A DNA stretch of 25,872 nt from CAZHJK01 sp964533275 (lineage in GTDB: Bacteria > Bacillota > Clostridia > Eubacteriales > Garciellaceae). Positions 7,619 through 15,710 of this stretch are shown here, in pieces; position 1 is the stretch's first letter, and each line of letters opens with the position of its first letter. The stretch is from assembly GCA_964533275.1 (NCBI GenBank), contig CAZHJK010000032.1, forward strand, positions 1 through 25,872, read 5' to 3'. Both the position numbers and the translations under genes were made by a program. The notes under the pieces were generated by a model, which worked only from the letters and a program-made list of their open reading frames with translations, searched no databases and had not been told where the DNA came from.

Positions 7619-7647
7619 ATTTTATCAAAATTTAAAATACATATCAA
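7619..7647 (-). promoter_or_regulatory. Promoter for the pan-like RNA and ECF transporter gene
   Basis: On the minus strand TTGATA (7642-7647) and TAAAAT (7619-7624) are separated by 17 bases. The predicted start near 7612 falls just ahead of the first pan-like hairpin, which supports both calls. Confidence 0.7.
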
Positions 7648-7691
7648 TTAATATTTAGTAAATAAATTGCTATAAAATGGATAATTAAATA

Positions 7692-8681
7692 TTAAACATA
7701 ATTATCAATACCTCTCACCATAACATCTCCGTAATTTATTTCAATAAATTTTTCCTCATCTGTTTTTAGAATTAACGCACCATCCTTATTTATGTCTACT
7801 GCTGTTCCTATTAATTCTTTTCCATTCACGGTTGCCTTAACCTGTTTACCAAGATTGCATGATAATCCTTTCCATTCTTCTAATATATTTTCAAAATCCA
7901 TACCCTGTATAAAAGCTAAGTATCGTTTTTCTATATTTTCTAATATCTTTCTAGCTAATTCCTGTCGCGATACTTTTTTACCTGTTTCCTGGGCTAAGGA
8001 GATGGCACGTTGCTGCACCTCTATAGGAAAATCATCCTGCATAGCATTTACATTAACTCCTATTCCAATAATGATATGATTAACAAAGTCAATCTCTGCA
8101 TTCATTTCTGTAAGAATTCCACATACTTTCTTATTATTGATTATAATATCATTAGGCCATTTTATTTTAGCATTAAGACCTGTTACTTCCTTAATTGATT
8201 TTGCAACTGCCACAGCAGATAATAGAGTAAACTTTGGTCCTTGACTTGGAGATATATCTGGTCTTAATAATATGGTCATCCAAATACCTGTTCCCTTTGG
8301 AGATTCCCATGTTCTCCCTCTACGCCCTCTACCCTTTAATTGTTCTTCAGCGGTAATTACCAAACCCTCTTTTGCCCTCTTAAGTGCAAACTCCTTAGCT
8401 GTATCATTAGTTGAAGTTATTGAGTCAAAATGTATTATTTCCTTACCTATGATTTTAGTCTGCAAGCCACTTTGGATTTCTATTTCACTTAGTAAATCCG
8501 GTGTACCCCTTAGTATGTAACCTTTTCTTGGAACAGATTCTATTTTATATCCTTCTTCTTTTAATATATTAATGTTTTTCCAAATAGCAGTTCTTGAAAC
8601 CTCTAATTTTTCACTTAATTTTTCACCAGATACATGCTGATTTGAATGTTGTCTTAATATTTTTATAATCTTTTCCCTCAC
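7692..8681 (-). CDS. birA: Bifunctional biotin-protein ligase and biotin repressor
   Basis: Activates biotin as biotinyl-AMP, attaches it to target lysines and, in bifunctional members, represses biotin genes. The 329 residues start with a winged helix-turn-helix (about 1-60, with VSGEKLSEKLEVSRTAIWKN). The ligase follows, with GRGRRGRTW (117-125) as the biotinyl-AMP loop, KWPNDIII and CGILTEM, then a C-terminal SH3-like domain. The start is GTG, with GGGGGGAG ahead; the upstream ATG is out of frame. It lies 37 bases after the GNAT gene. The biotin carrier MmdC in the same window is an obvious substrate. I found no clear BirA operator nearby. Confidence 0.95.
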   Translation of the reverse strand: MREKIIKILRQHSNQHVSGEKLSEKLEVSRTAIWKNINILKEEGYKIESVPRKGYILRGTPDLLSEIEIQSGLQTKIIGKEIIHFDSITSTNDTAKEFALKRAKEGLVITAEEQLKGRGRRGRTWESPKGTGIWMTILLRPDISPSQGPKFTLLSAVAVAKSIKEVTGLNAKIKWPNDIIINNKKVCGILTEMNAEIDFVNHIIIGIGVNVNAMQDDFPIEVQQRAISLAQETGKKVSRQELARKILENIEKRYLAFIQGMDFENILEEWKGLSCNLGKQVKATVNGKELIGTAVDINKDGALILKTDEEKFIEINYGDVMVRGIDNYV

Positions 8682-8718
8682 ATTTTCTCCCCCCTACCTA
8701 CTTCTCTAAAATTGCTAT

Positions 8719-9198
8719 TTAGATGTTTAATTCCATTACAATACGATGTTCTCCTTTTCCATATTCATTTTTATGCTCATTAATAATTTTAAACCCCATT
8801 TTCTGTTCATAAACTCTTATGGCTGGATAATTTTTCGGATCAACAGTTAATTCTATAGTATCTATTCCTTCTTTTCTTAGTTCATCAAAACATAGCTTAA
8901 GAAATTTAGTCCCGAATCCTTTCCCTCTATATTCTTTAGCGATGCTTATGCCATATAAATATGCCTTATTTACATTATCCCAATCCTTAATGAATTGGGC
9001 ACCCCCTGCTATTTCATCACTAAAATATAATGCAATAATTCTTCCATGACGCATTATTGGTACCATTGTCCATTCATCTAATCCACCCTCATTAAATGCC
9101 TGTTTATCTAATTCAATTAGTCTGCCTATAACATAAGGATCATTTTTTTTAATAATTTTAATATGTAGATTTTGAAGTTCCTTTATATTTTTATCCAT
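8719..9198 (-). CDS. GNAT-family N-acetyltransferase
   Basis: 159 residues with the acetyl-CoA binding pattern of the GNAT fold: LYGISIAKEYRGKGFGTKFL (about 81-100, containing RGKGFG), then ELTVDPKNYPAIRVYEQKMGF, the usual asparagine and tyrosine region before the last strand. The substrate cannot be read from the sequence. Its start overlaps the end of the racemase gene by 16 bases and has GGAGG at a good distance, so the two are translationally coupled. A role in acetylating an amino acid or a product of the racemase is only a guess from this linkage. Confidence 0.85.
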   Translation of the reverse strand: MDKNIKELQNLHIKIIKKNDPYVIGRLIELDKQAFNEGGLDEWTMVPIMRHGRIIALYFSDEIAGGAQFIKDWDNVNKAYLYGISIAKEYRGKGFGTKFLKLCFDELRKEGIDTIELTVDPKNYPAIRVYEQKMGFKIINEHKNEYGKGEHRIVMELNI

Positions 9199-10274
9199 TG
9201 TTCATCCTCCTTTATATAGTGTAGTACATAGGGAGAGGTCACAGCTGATAATAGGCTGGGATATAATAATTTAAACTTAATTTCCTGTCCAATTTCGTAT
9301 TTTATTGTACTTTCAGTTATATCGATAATAATTTGGTCACTGCTACCTCCTAAAATTTTAATATTATCATCCATAGGCTTTAATCCACTTAAGATAACAT
9401 CTTGTTTTCCTAAAGCTATAATAGCTCTCTTTCTAACACCTAGATCCTTGAATTTTGGTGTATTACCAAAGGCATCTTTCCCTACTTTCCCAATGGGTAT
9501 AGATGGCTTTTCTTTTATCTCAATTATTTCAGATATTAAAGTAAATGTATCTTGATAAGTACCTGGAATCAGTGTATTGCTGGTGCTTTCTCGCCCTAAT
9601 AGTATTGCTTCTCCTATCCTAAGGTGATTTACTTCCTTAGGCATTTCTCCCTTTATTACTAAGGGTAAACAATTAGTTCCTCCTGCAGATATTAAGGGGA
9701 TGGTAATATCAAACCTTTCTTGTATTTTAGTAACCAGATCCACTAATTGCTGCATTTTTTCTTTAGTAGGTAATATACCACCATAACATCCTAGATTTGT
9801 ACCAACTCCTCTTAAATTAATTCCCTTAAGAGAAATAATCCTTTTAATCATAGGGATCACTTGATCAATCATTAAACCCTCACGCAAATCACCTAAATCC
9901 ACCATTAATATTATGTCATGCTTTACCCCTTTATTAGAAGCTTCCTTATCTATTGCTTGTATTACCTTCCACTCTGACATAAGGCTCACATCAAAATATT
10001 TGACGACTTCGCGGCTTCTACTCACCCTAGGAATTCGAATCAACATAGTTGGAGCTTTTAACTTTGCCTTTTTTATCTTCTTTATATTAATTATTCTAGC
10101 ATCAGCTAGATGGGTAACTCCTCCCTTGAGCATTGCTCTTGCTACCTCAGGCATACCCGCTACCCCTTTGGTTACTCCTGCAACATTTATATCTTTTTTA
10201 TTGCAAATATCCACTATGGTTTTAGCATTATGTTGAATTTTATCTAAGTCAATCTCTAACCTTAATGTATTCAT
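9183..10274 (-). CDS. PLP-dependent racemase, alanine/ornithine racemase family
   Basis: 363 residues with the N-terminal alanine-racemase-type TIM barrel. LEIDLDKIQHNAKTIV leads to VAGVTKGVAG, where Lys36 should hold PLP. GVGTNLGCYGG and LRIGEAILLGRES are typical of the clade that includes clostridial ornithine racemase (Orr) and YhfX-like proteins rather than classical Alr. The C-terminal part is shorter than in Alr. The enzyme probably interconverts L- and D-forms of an amino acid, ornithine being the best-known substrate, but no D-ornithine aminomutase genes are in the window. The ATG has GGGGAG ahead. It is first in the racemase-GNAT-birA run and follows a structured RNA and terminator by about 70 bases, with no strong promoter between. 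Confidence 0.78.
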   Translation of the reverse strand: MNTLRLEIDLDKIQHNAKTIVDICNKKDINVAGVTKGVAGMPEVARAMLKGGVTHLADARIINIKKIKKAKLKAPTMLIRIPRVSRSREVVKYFDVSLMSEWKVIQAIDKEASNKGVKHDIILMVDLGDLREGLMIDQVIPMIKRIISLKGINLRGVGTNLGCYGGILPTKEKMQQLVDLVTKIQERFDITIPLISAGGTNCLPLVIKGEMPKEVNHLRIGEAILLGRESTSNTLIPGTYQDTFTLISEIIEIKEKPSIPIGKVGKDAFGNTPKFKDLGVRKRAIIALGKQDVILSGLKPMDDNIKILGGSSDQIIIDITESTIKYEIGQEIKFKLLYPSLLSAVTSPYVLHYIKEDEQWIKI

Positions 10275-10344
10275 AATTTCAACTCCCCATATAGTATCTT
10301 AATATTTTTACCCAAATATAGCAAAAGAAAACCATCAGGAATCT

Positions 10345-10366
10345 AAAAAAAGCAGCAAAGCTGCTT
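10345..10366 (-). terminator. Intrinsic terminator ending the structured RNA
   Basis: Arms AAGCAGC and GCTGCTT with loop TTT (10350-10366) are followed on the minus strand by an unbroken U run (7 U in all, including stem pairs). It ends the structured region ahead of the racemase gene and could end a small RNA or act as an attenuator for the racemase-GNAT-birA unit. Confidence 0.75.
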
Positions 10367-10462
10367 CCACTTGGGAAACCTAGTTTCCCTAGGCGATGGC
10401 AAAACCAGCCATCTGAGCACCCTTCTTAATACGGCAGGGGATCCTCCCCTACAACCCCTAAT
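10367..10462 (-). ncRNA. Unidentified structured RNA candidate
   Basis: A stretch clearly richer in G and C than its surroundings, with three hairpins in a row on the minus strand: P1 arms GUAGGGG and CCCCUGC (10434-10452), P2 GAUGGC and GCCAUC (10395-10413), P3 GGGAAAC and GUUUCCC (10373-10389). The terminator hairpin follows. There is no open reading frame. A weak -10 box (TATAAT, 10469-10474) lies just upstream with no good -35. Options are a small RNA with its own promoter, an attenuating leader of the racemase gene, or a remnant of an IS200/IS605-type element, whose ends carry similar hairpins. I checked glycine, lysine, cobalamin, SAM, T-box and c-di-GMP hallmarks from memory and saw none. 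Confidence 0.5.
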
Positions 10463-10465
10463 TTT

Positions 10466-10500
10466 TATATTATAGGAAAGTAAAACTTTCCTATAATATA
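10466..10500. repeat. Perfect 15-bp palindrome with 5-base loop
   Basis: Arms of 15 bases (10466-10480 and 10486-10500) are perfect inverted copies, with core CTTTCCTATAATATA. It abuts the U run of the mmdB terminator and precedes the structured RNA. It could be a second terminator-like hairpin, an operator over the weak TATAAT it contains, or the end hairpin of a small mobile element. Confidence 0.7.
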
Positions 10501-10533
10501 AAAAAGGCTATATCCTTTAAGGATATAACCTTT
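10501..10533 (-). terminator. Intrinsic terminator after mmdB
   Basis: Arms of about 13 bases (AAAGGTTATATCC and GGATATAGCCTTT, one G-U pair) are followed on the minus strand by six T. It begins about ten bases after the mmdB stop and ends the decarboxylase unit. Confidence 0.85.
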
Positions 10534-10543
10534 GTATTATAGT

Positions 10544-11704
10544 TTAACCAAATATAGATAATAATAATCCCGCTGCTACTGCCGAACCAATAACCCCTGC
10601 AACATTAGGTCCCATTGCATGCATAAGAAGGAAATTGGATGGGTTTTCCTTTTGTCCTACTGTTTGGGATACACGAGCTGCCATAGGTACAGCTGATACC
10701 CCAGCAGAACCAATAAGTGGATTTACCTTTCCACCTGAAGTTTTGTACATTATTTTTCCTAATATTACTCCTACTGCCGTACCAAAGGCAAAGGCTAATA
10801 AACCTAATGCAATAATCATTAGAGTTTCTGCCCTTAGAAAAGCTTCTGCATTTGCCGTAGCTCCAACGGTAACCCCTAAGAAAATTGTAACAATATTCAT
10901 CAATTCATTTTGTGCTGTTTTAGAAAGTCTTTCTGTTACTCCTGATTCCTTAAAAAGATTTCCTAGCATTAGCATTCCAACTAATGGAGCTGCTGAGGGT
11001 AAAATTAATGAAACTAACACAGTTACCATAATTGGAAATACTATTTTTTCCTTTTTTGATACTGGCCTTAGTTGATCCATAACAACAACACGCTCTTTTT
11101 TTGTAGTAAGAGCTCGCATAATTGGAGGCTGAATAATAGGTACTAGTGCCATATAGGAATATGCAGCTACCGCAATAGGACCTAATAGATGTGGCGCTAG
11201 TTTTGACGTTAAGTATATGGCAGTAGGACCATCTGCACCTCCGATAATTCCAATAGAAGCTGCTTCTGGACCACTAAACCCAAGTAAAATAGCCCCAAGA
11301 AATACTGCAAAAATTCCAAATTGAGCTGCAGCACCTAACAATATACTTCTTGGATTTGCAATCAAAGGTCCAAAGTCAGTCATAGCACCTACTCCCATAA
11401 AGATTAATGGAGGATATATACCTAATTTTACACCTTGATAAAGATAATATAATAGTCCTCCAGGCTGAAAGCTAGCCTCACCATAAACCCCTGTTGGTCC
11501 TTCCATTAATCCACTTAAGGGTAAATTCGCCAGAAGCATACCAAAACCTATAGGTAATAATAGTAATGGCTCGAATTTTTTTACAATTGCTAAATATAGT
11601 AATACAAAGGAAACTAATAACATAATGATTTGTCCTAGATTAATCGTCGCAAATCCCATGCTATTAATAAACCCTTGCAAACCTGTTCCTAAAGCTTCTA
11701 ACAT
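10544..11704 (-). CDS. mmdB: Methylmalonyl-CoA decarboxylase beta subunit (Na+-pumping membrane subunit)
   Basis: The membrane subunit that decarboxylates carboxybiotin and couples this to Na+ export. The 386-residue, strongly hydrophobic product has many transmembrane helices and the family signature GIIGGADGPTAIYL, with Asp158 equivalent to the Na+-linked aspartate (D203) of Klebsiella oxaloacetate decarboxylase beta. YGEASFQPGG and the C-terminal MHAMGPNVAGVIGSAVAAG block are also typical. It follows mmdC by 38 bases and is last in its operon. The beta subunit alone cannot separate methylmalonyl-CoA, oxaloacetate and glutaconyl-CoA decarboxylases; the mutase and epimerase upstream decide for methylmalonyl-CoA. 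Confidence 0.92.
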   Translation of the reverse strand: MLEALGTGLQGFINSMGFATINLGQIIMLLVSFVLLYLAIVKKFEPLLLLPIGFGMLLANLPLSGLMEGPTGVYGEASFQPGGLLYYLYQGVKLGIYPPLIFMGVGAMTDFGPLIANPRSILLGAAAQFGIFAVFLGAILLGFSGPEAASIGIIGGADGPTAIYLTSKLAPHLLGPIAVAAYSYMALVPIIQPPIMRALTTKKERVVVMDQLRPVSKKEKIVFPIMVTVLVSLILPSAAPLVGMLMLGNLFKESGVTERLSKTAQNELMNIVTIFLGVTVGATANAEAFLRAETLMIIALGLLAFAFGTAVGVILGKIMYKTSGGKVNPLIGSAGVSAVPMAARVSQTVGQKENPSNFLLMHAMGPNVAGVIGSAVAAGLLLSIFG

Positions 11705-11742
11705 TTATATTTCACCACTTTCCATCTTTATTAAAATATGTC

Positions 11743-12144
11743 CTATTCAAAGGTTACTAATAGGTCTCCGCCGCCTACTGCAACTCCTTCTTTTACTTCC
11801 ACTGATGCTATTACCCCATCTGCTGGTGCAAATATTTCATTTTCCATTTTCATGGCTTCAAGTATAATAAGCACATCTCCACTTTTTACACTATCTCCTG
11901 GCTTTACTAAAACCTTCCATATGTTTCCAGGCATTGGTGAAGTTACACTGGCACCGCCTCCTGCTGGTGCTGCCTTTGGTGCCGCCTTTGGTGCAGGCGC
12001 TGGCGCTGCTGCCTTTGGTGCTGGTGCAGCTGGTGCTGGAGTAGCTGGTGCTGGTGCTGGTGTAGTTTGTGCTGATCCATCCTTTACTTCTTCTACTTCA
12101 ACTTCATAGGATTTTCCATTTACATTGATTATATATTTTTTCAT
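11743..12144 (-). CDS. mmdC: Biotin carrier subunit of methylmalonyl-CoA decarboxylase
   Basis: Swings the biotin carboxyl group from MmdA to MmdB. In 133 residues there is an N-terminal strand region (1-25), a flexible linker of about 30-62 made almost wholly of Ala, Pro and Lys, and a biotinyl domain (65-133) with EAMKMEN at 96-102; Lys99 is the biotinylation site. The Pro-Ala linker makes the DNA here (about 11950-12070) locally repetitive and GC-rich, which explains the long open frame on the other strand. A good GGAGG precedes the ATG. BirA at 7692-8681 is the likely modifying enzyme. Confidence 0.94.
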   Translation of the reverse strand: MKKYIINVNGKSYEVEVEEVKDGSAQTTPAPAPATPAPAAPAPKAAAPAPAPKAAPKAAPAGGGASVTSPMPGNIWKVLVKPGDSVKSGDVLIILEAMKMENEIFAPADGVIASVEVKEGVAVGGGDLLVTFE

Positions 12145-12175
12145 TAATATTTCCTCCTTAATGTGTTTTCAAACA

Positions 12176-12565
12176 TTATAGTCTATCTAACATTCGTTCT
12201 TGTCTTCCTATAGTTGCCCAAACATTATTTTTTTGAGGAACTGGCTTTATAGATTTAATAAAAAACTCTTCTATAGAATTACCACTAAGACTTGCAATAG
12301 CCGCAGAAATCACGGCAATTATCTCCTCATCGTCCTGTTGTGCATTATCTGTGATATTTGTTGCATTGGTAATACTATCAGTTTTTACTGCTTCATCATT
12401 AGGAGTAGCTTTTTTTTTATTATTTTCCCCTGCTGATATTCTTAATATGTCTAAAGCGAAGGATAAAATAACTAGAACGGCAAACACAACTCCCATTCCC
12501 AGGAGTGTAACACCTAATCCGTTTATCAATTTATCGCCTAAGGACATAGAATCTGTAAATAACAT
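12176..12565 (-). CDS. mmdD: Methylmalonyl-CoA decarboxylase delta subunit (OadG family)
   Basis: A small assembly subunit that ties the carboxyltransferase and biotin carrier to the membrane subunit. The 129-residue protein has one transmembrane helix near the N-terminus (about 15-38, GLGVTLLGMGVVFAVLVILSF, whose GLGxxLLGMGxVF pattern is the OadG signature). A polar acidic linker follows, then a C-terminal helix ending in WATIGRQERM. AGAGGTGA precedes the ATG. It lies between mmdA and mmdC, as in the Veillonella and Propionigenium operons. No separate epsilon subunit gene is seen. Confidence 0.88.
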   Translation of the reverse strand: MLFTDSMSLGDKLINGLGVTLLGMGVVFAVLVILSFALDILRISAGENNKKKATPNDEAVKTDSITNATNITDNAQQDDEEIIAVISAAIASLSGNSIEEFFIKSIKPVPQKNNVWATIGRQERMLDRL

Positions 12566-12601
12566 TTTATCACCTCTTTGCTTAAATTAACTGTTCTACT
12601 A

Positions 12602-14146
12602 TTATACTGGTAAATTACCATGTTTTTTTGTAGGCCTTGTTTCTCTCTTGCTTGCTAACATTTCAAAAGCACTTGCTAATCTTTGTCTTGTAGATGCTGG
12701 TTCTATTACATCATCCACATATCCTCTTGATGCTGCAACATAGGGATTAGCAAATTTTTCTTTATATTCATTTACTTTTTCAGCTCTCTTAGCTACTGGA
12801 TCTTCTGCATTTTCTATTTCTCTTCTGAAGATGATATTTGCCGCCCCATCTGGTCCCATTACAGCTATTTCAGCAGTTGGCCATGCTAATACAGTATCAG
12901 CGCCTAATTCCTTATTACACATTCCTATATAAGCTCCACCATATGCTTTTCTTACAATTAATGTTACCTTTGGAACTGTTGCTTCAGAATATGCATAAAG
13001 CATCTTTGCTCCATGACGAATAATACCACCATACTCTTGGGATGTTCCTGGTAAAAATCCTGGTACATCAACAATATTAAGAACTGGAATATTAAAAGCA
13101 TCACAGGTTCTAATAAATCTACCCGCCTTATCTGATGCATTTATATCTAAACAACCAGCCAGTATCTTCGGTTGATTTGCAATAACTCCTATAGATTGTC
13201 CATTTATTCTTATAAATCCTGTAACCATATTTAATGCATAATACGCCTGAGTTTCCATAAATTCACCATTATCTGCTATTGTAGTTATTATATCCTTAAT
13301 ATCATATGGCTTATTAGGATTTTCTGGAATTATTTCATTTAGACTTTCTTCTATCCTATTTAGATCATCATTGGTTTCATAATATGGTGCACTTTCCATA
13401 TTATTTGAAGGTAAAAAGCTTAATAATCGTTTTATATCTTCTATACAAGCCTCATCGTTAGAGCTCATAAAATGTGCTACTCCACTAGTGGCATTATGGG
13501 TCATAGCGCCTCCTAGTTCTTCTGAGGTTACATCCTCGCCGGTAACAGTTTTTATAACTTGAGGTCCAGTAATAAACATTTGACTAGTTTTATCTACCAT
13601 AAACACAAAGTCTGTAATAGCCGGTGAATAAACAGCTCCGCCTGCACATGGTCCCATTATTACAGATATTTGAGGTATAACGCCAGATGCAATGGTATTT
13701 CTAAAAAAGATTTTTCCGTATCCACTTAAGGCATCTACACCCTCTTGAATTCTAGCACCACCTGAATCATTCATACCAATGATTGGTGCTCCCATTTTCA
13801 TAGCCATATCCATTACATTAACGATTTTTTCAGCATGCATATTTCCTAAGGAACCACCTATTACTGTGAAATCCTGAGCATAAGCATAAACTAATCGGCC
13901 ATCCACTGTTCCATAACCTGTAACTACACCTTCCGCCGGAGCTTCAACCTTATCCATACCGAAATCTGTACTTCTATGTTTTACAAAACCTCCAATTTCA
14001 ATAAAGCTACCTTCATCAAACAAAAGGTTTATACGCTCTCTAGCACTTAGTTTTCCTCTTTTATGCTGTTTTTCTATTTTGTCCTCTCCACCTCCTACCT
14101 TTAATTGCTCTTTTTTCTCTCGCAATTCTTCTAACTTCTTTGTCAT
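12602..14146 (-). CDS. mmdA: Methylmalonyl-CoA decarboxylase alpha subunit (carboxyltransferase)
   Basis: Transfers the carboxyl group from (S)-methylmalonyl-CoA to biotin on MmdC, releasing propionyl-CoA. The 514 residues have the two crotonase-like carboxyltransferase domains of the PccB/MmdA family. Visible signatures are KQHKRGKLSARERI (near 27-40), GGSLGNMHAEK, MNDSGGARIQEG, MGPCAGGAVYSPAITDF (oxyanion region of the first domain), and RKAYGGAYIGM and WPTAEIAVMGPDGA in the second. GGAGG precedes the ATG by 8 bases. It starts about 200 bases after the epimerase, so it may begin a second transcript; I see TATAAT with a poor -35 in that gap. An acyl-CoA carboxylase role is less likely because mmdB and mmdD follow and no biotin carboxylase gene is present. 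Confidence 0.93.
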   Translation of the reverse strand: MTKKLEELREKKEQLKVGGGEDKIEKQHKRGKLSARERINLLFDEGSFIEIGGFVKHRSTDFGMDKVEAPAEGVVTGYGTVDGRLVYAYAQDFTVIGGSLGNMHAEKIVNVMDMAMKMGAPIIGMNDSGGARIQEGVDALSGYGKIFFRNTIASGVIPQISVIMGPCAGGAVYSPAITDFVFMVDKTSQMFITGPQVIKTVTGEDVTSEELGGAMTHNATSGVAHFMSSNDEACIEDIKRLLSFLPSNNMESAPYYETNDDLNRIEESLNEIIPENPNKPYDIKDIITTIADNGEFMETQAYYALNMVTGFIRINGQSIGVIANQPKILAGCLDINASDKAGRFIRTCDAFNIPVLNIVDVPGFLPGTSQEYGGIIRHGAKMLYAYSEATVPKVTLIVRKAYGGAYIGMCNKELGADTVLAWPTAEIAVMGPDGAANIIFRREIENAEDPVAKRAEKVNEYKEKFANPYVAASRGYVDDVIEPASTRQRLASAFEMLASKRETRPTKKHGNLPV

Positions 14147-14343
14147 ATTGATACCTCCACTATCTTAATTTAATAGCTATTTACTACTTTTAAGAAAATA
14201 ACATAATTGACTTTCTTATATACATAGATATATTCATACTAGAAAAAGTAATTATAATTTGTATTTAATAAAAAGTCTTGTTTATGCAATTTCCTTTACT
14301 TATTATTTATAGAAAAAGAAGGAATTATCCCTCACCATTCTAA

Positions 14344-14742
14344 TCATCTTTGGCAAAGCTCTATCAATACCCCTTGAGTAGATTTTGGGTGTAAGAAAGC
14401 TATCTTTGCACCACCTGCTCCATATCTTGGGGTTTCGTCTATTAATCTAATACCTTTTTCTTTCATTTCTTCTAAAGCCTTTTCAATATCATCCACTTCA
14501 AGAGCGATATGCTGTATTCCTTGTCCCTTTTTTTCAATAAATTTAGCAATAGGTCCTTCTGCATCGGTAGATTCTAATAGTTCAAATTCTGTATCTTTTA
14601 TGGGTAAAAATGCCGTTTTAACTTTTTGCTCCTCAACAACCTCTATACCTTGAAGAGTTAAACCAAAAATATCAGTATATAATCCCAAAGATTCCTCAAT
14701 ACTCTTAACAGCAATTCCTATATGATCTATCTTTTTAATCAT
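14344..14742 (-). CDS. mce: Methylmalonyl-CoA epimerase
   Basis: Interconverts the (R) and (S) forms of methylmalonyl-CoA, linking the mutase product to the decarboxylase substrate. The 132-residue protein has two VOC-fold halves: KKIDHIGIAVKSIEESLGLYTDIFGL at the start and GQGIQHIALEVDDI in the middle. Probable metal ligands are His7, His78 and Glu128 (GVLIELCQR), with a fourth in the ELLES stretch around 54. It overlaps the end of meaB by 8 bases, so translation is coupled. The neighbours on both sides belong to the same pathway, which makes the assignment firm compared with other VOC proteins. Confidence 0.94.
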   Translation of the reverse strand: MIKKIDHIGIAVKSIEESLGLYTDIFGLTLQGIEVVEEQKVKTAFLPIKDTEFELLESTDAEGPIAKFIEKKGQGIQHIALEVDDIEKALEEMKEKGIRLIDETPRYGAGGAKIAFLHPKSTQGVLIELCQR

Positions 14743-15688
14743 TATGTACCCCCCTATTTATAAATGATTTTAATATTTCATCACTTGCTGTATAAGGATC
14801 AATCTCCTTTTTAACAACCTTCTCAGTTATCGTATCAATTTGATTATCCTTATGTTTATTATCAAAAATATGTGTTACCATATTACTCTTTGCAATTTCT
14901 ATTATTTCCCTTTTAATATTTTCTTTTCTTATATTCTTTAACTTTTTAGATTGAGTTAGATAATCCATATGGTCTTTTATGCTTTCGCATATTTCATTTA
15001 TCCCAGTCTTTTCTCTTGCTACTGCTTGTAATACAGGTGGCCTCCAACCCATTTCATGTCTATAATCCAACATCATTTCTAGTTCAATTATAGTACGATT
15101 TGCTCCTTCAAGATCCGCCTTGTTTACTACAAATATATCTCCGATTTCCATAATGCCTGCCTTTATTGCCTGTATATCATCACCAAGTCCAGGTACCATA
15201 ACCATTATGGTGCTATCTACAGCCTTTACAATGTCTACTTCTGATTGTCCTACTCCTACTGTTTCTACAAATATATAATCCATACCATAGGCATCGAAAA
15301 CCTTAACAACTCCCAGCGTAGCCTTTGCTAATCCACCCAAAGCGCCTCTACTACCCATGCTGCGTATAAAGACATCCGGATCATTGGTCAGATCATTCAT
15401 TCGTATTCGATCCCCTAATATAGCTCCCCCTGTAAAGGGACTGGTGGGGTCAACAGCAATAATAGCTATTTTCTTACCTTTTTTTCTAAGTTCCTTCACT
15501 AATTTGTCAGTAAGAGTACTTTTGCCCGCTCCCGGAGGACCAGTTATACCTATTACATGTGCATTACCTGTATAATAATATATTTCCTTCAATACATCAA
15601 TAGATAGAGGGTCATTATTTTCTATTAAGGTGATTAATCTTGCTAAAGTTCTTTTATCTCCCCCTAATAACTTCTCAACTAAGTCCAT
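14735..15688 (-). CDS. meaB: MeaB-type GTPase, methylmalonyl-CoA mutase chaperone
   Basis: A G3E-class P-loop GTPase that gates cobalamin loading and protects the mutase from inactivation. The 317 residues include the Walker A GITGPPGAGKSTLTDKL (47-63), the Mg2+ and switch region VDPTSPFTGGAILGDRIRM, ETVGVGQSEVD (switch with the Walker B-like end) and NKAD for guanine recognition. A GTG at 15697 would add three residues, but AAAGGTG is 8 bases from the ATG at 15688, so I chose the ATG. It lies between the B12 domain gene and the epimerase. Some relatives are called ArgK or YgfD; the context settles the mutase role. Confidence 0.94.
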   Translation of the reverse strand: MDLVEKLLGGDKRTLARLITLIENNDPLSIDVLKEIYYYTGNAHVIGITGPPGAGKSTLTDKLVKELRKKGKKIAIIAVDPTSPFTGGAILGDRIRMNDLTNDPDVFIRSMGSRGALGGLAKATLGVVKVFDAYGMDYIFVETVGVGQSEVDIVKAVDSTIMVMVPGLGDDIQAIKAGIMEIGDIFVVNKADLEGANRTIIELEMMLDYRHEMGWRPPVLQAVAREKTGINEICESIKDHMDYLTQSKKLKNIRKENIKREIIEIAKSNMVTHIFDNKHKDNQIDTITEKVVKKEIDPYTASDEILKSFINRGVHND

Positions 15689-15710
15689 CGTTTTCACACC
15701 TTTGAATATA

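Noticed and set aside
7408..7647. Minus-strand 79-codon frame overlapping the pan-like RNA and the start of the ECF gene
   Set aside because: It runs through two hairpins and a promoter -10 region and overlaps a real gene in another frame.
11738..12109. Plus-strand open frame rich in Gly and Ala
   Set aside because: It is an artefact of the Pro-Ala-Lys linker codons of the biotin carrier on the other strand.
10544..14146. Oxaloacetate or glutaconyl-CoA decarboxylase
   Set aside because: The alpha subunit is of the acyl-CoA carboxyltransferase type rather than the pyruvate carboxylase-like oxaloacetate type, and mutase and epimerase genes precede it; no glutamate fermentation genes are seen.
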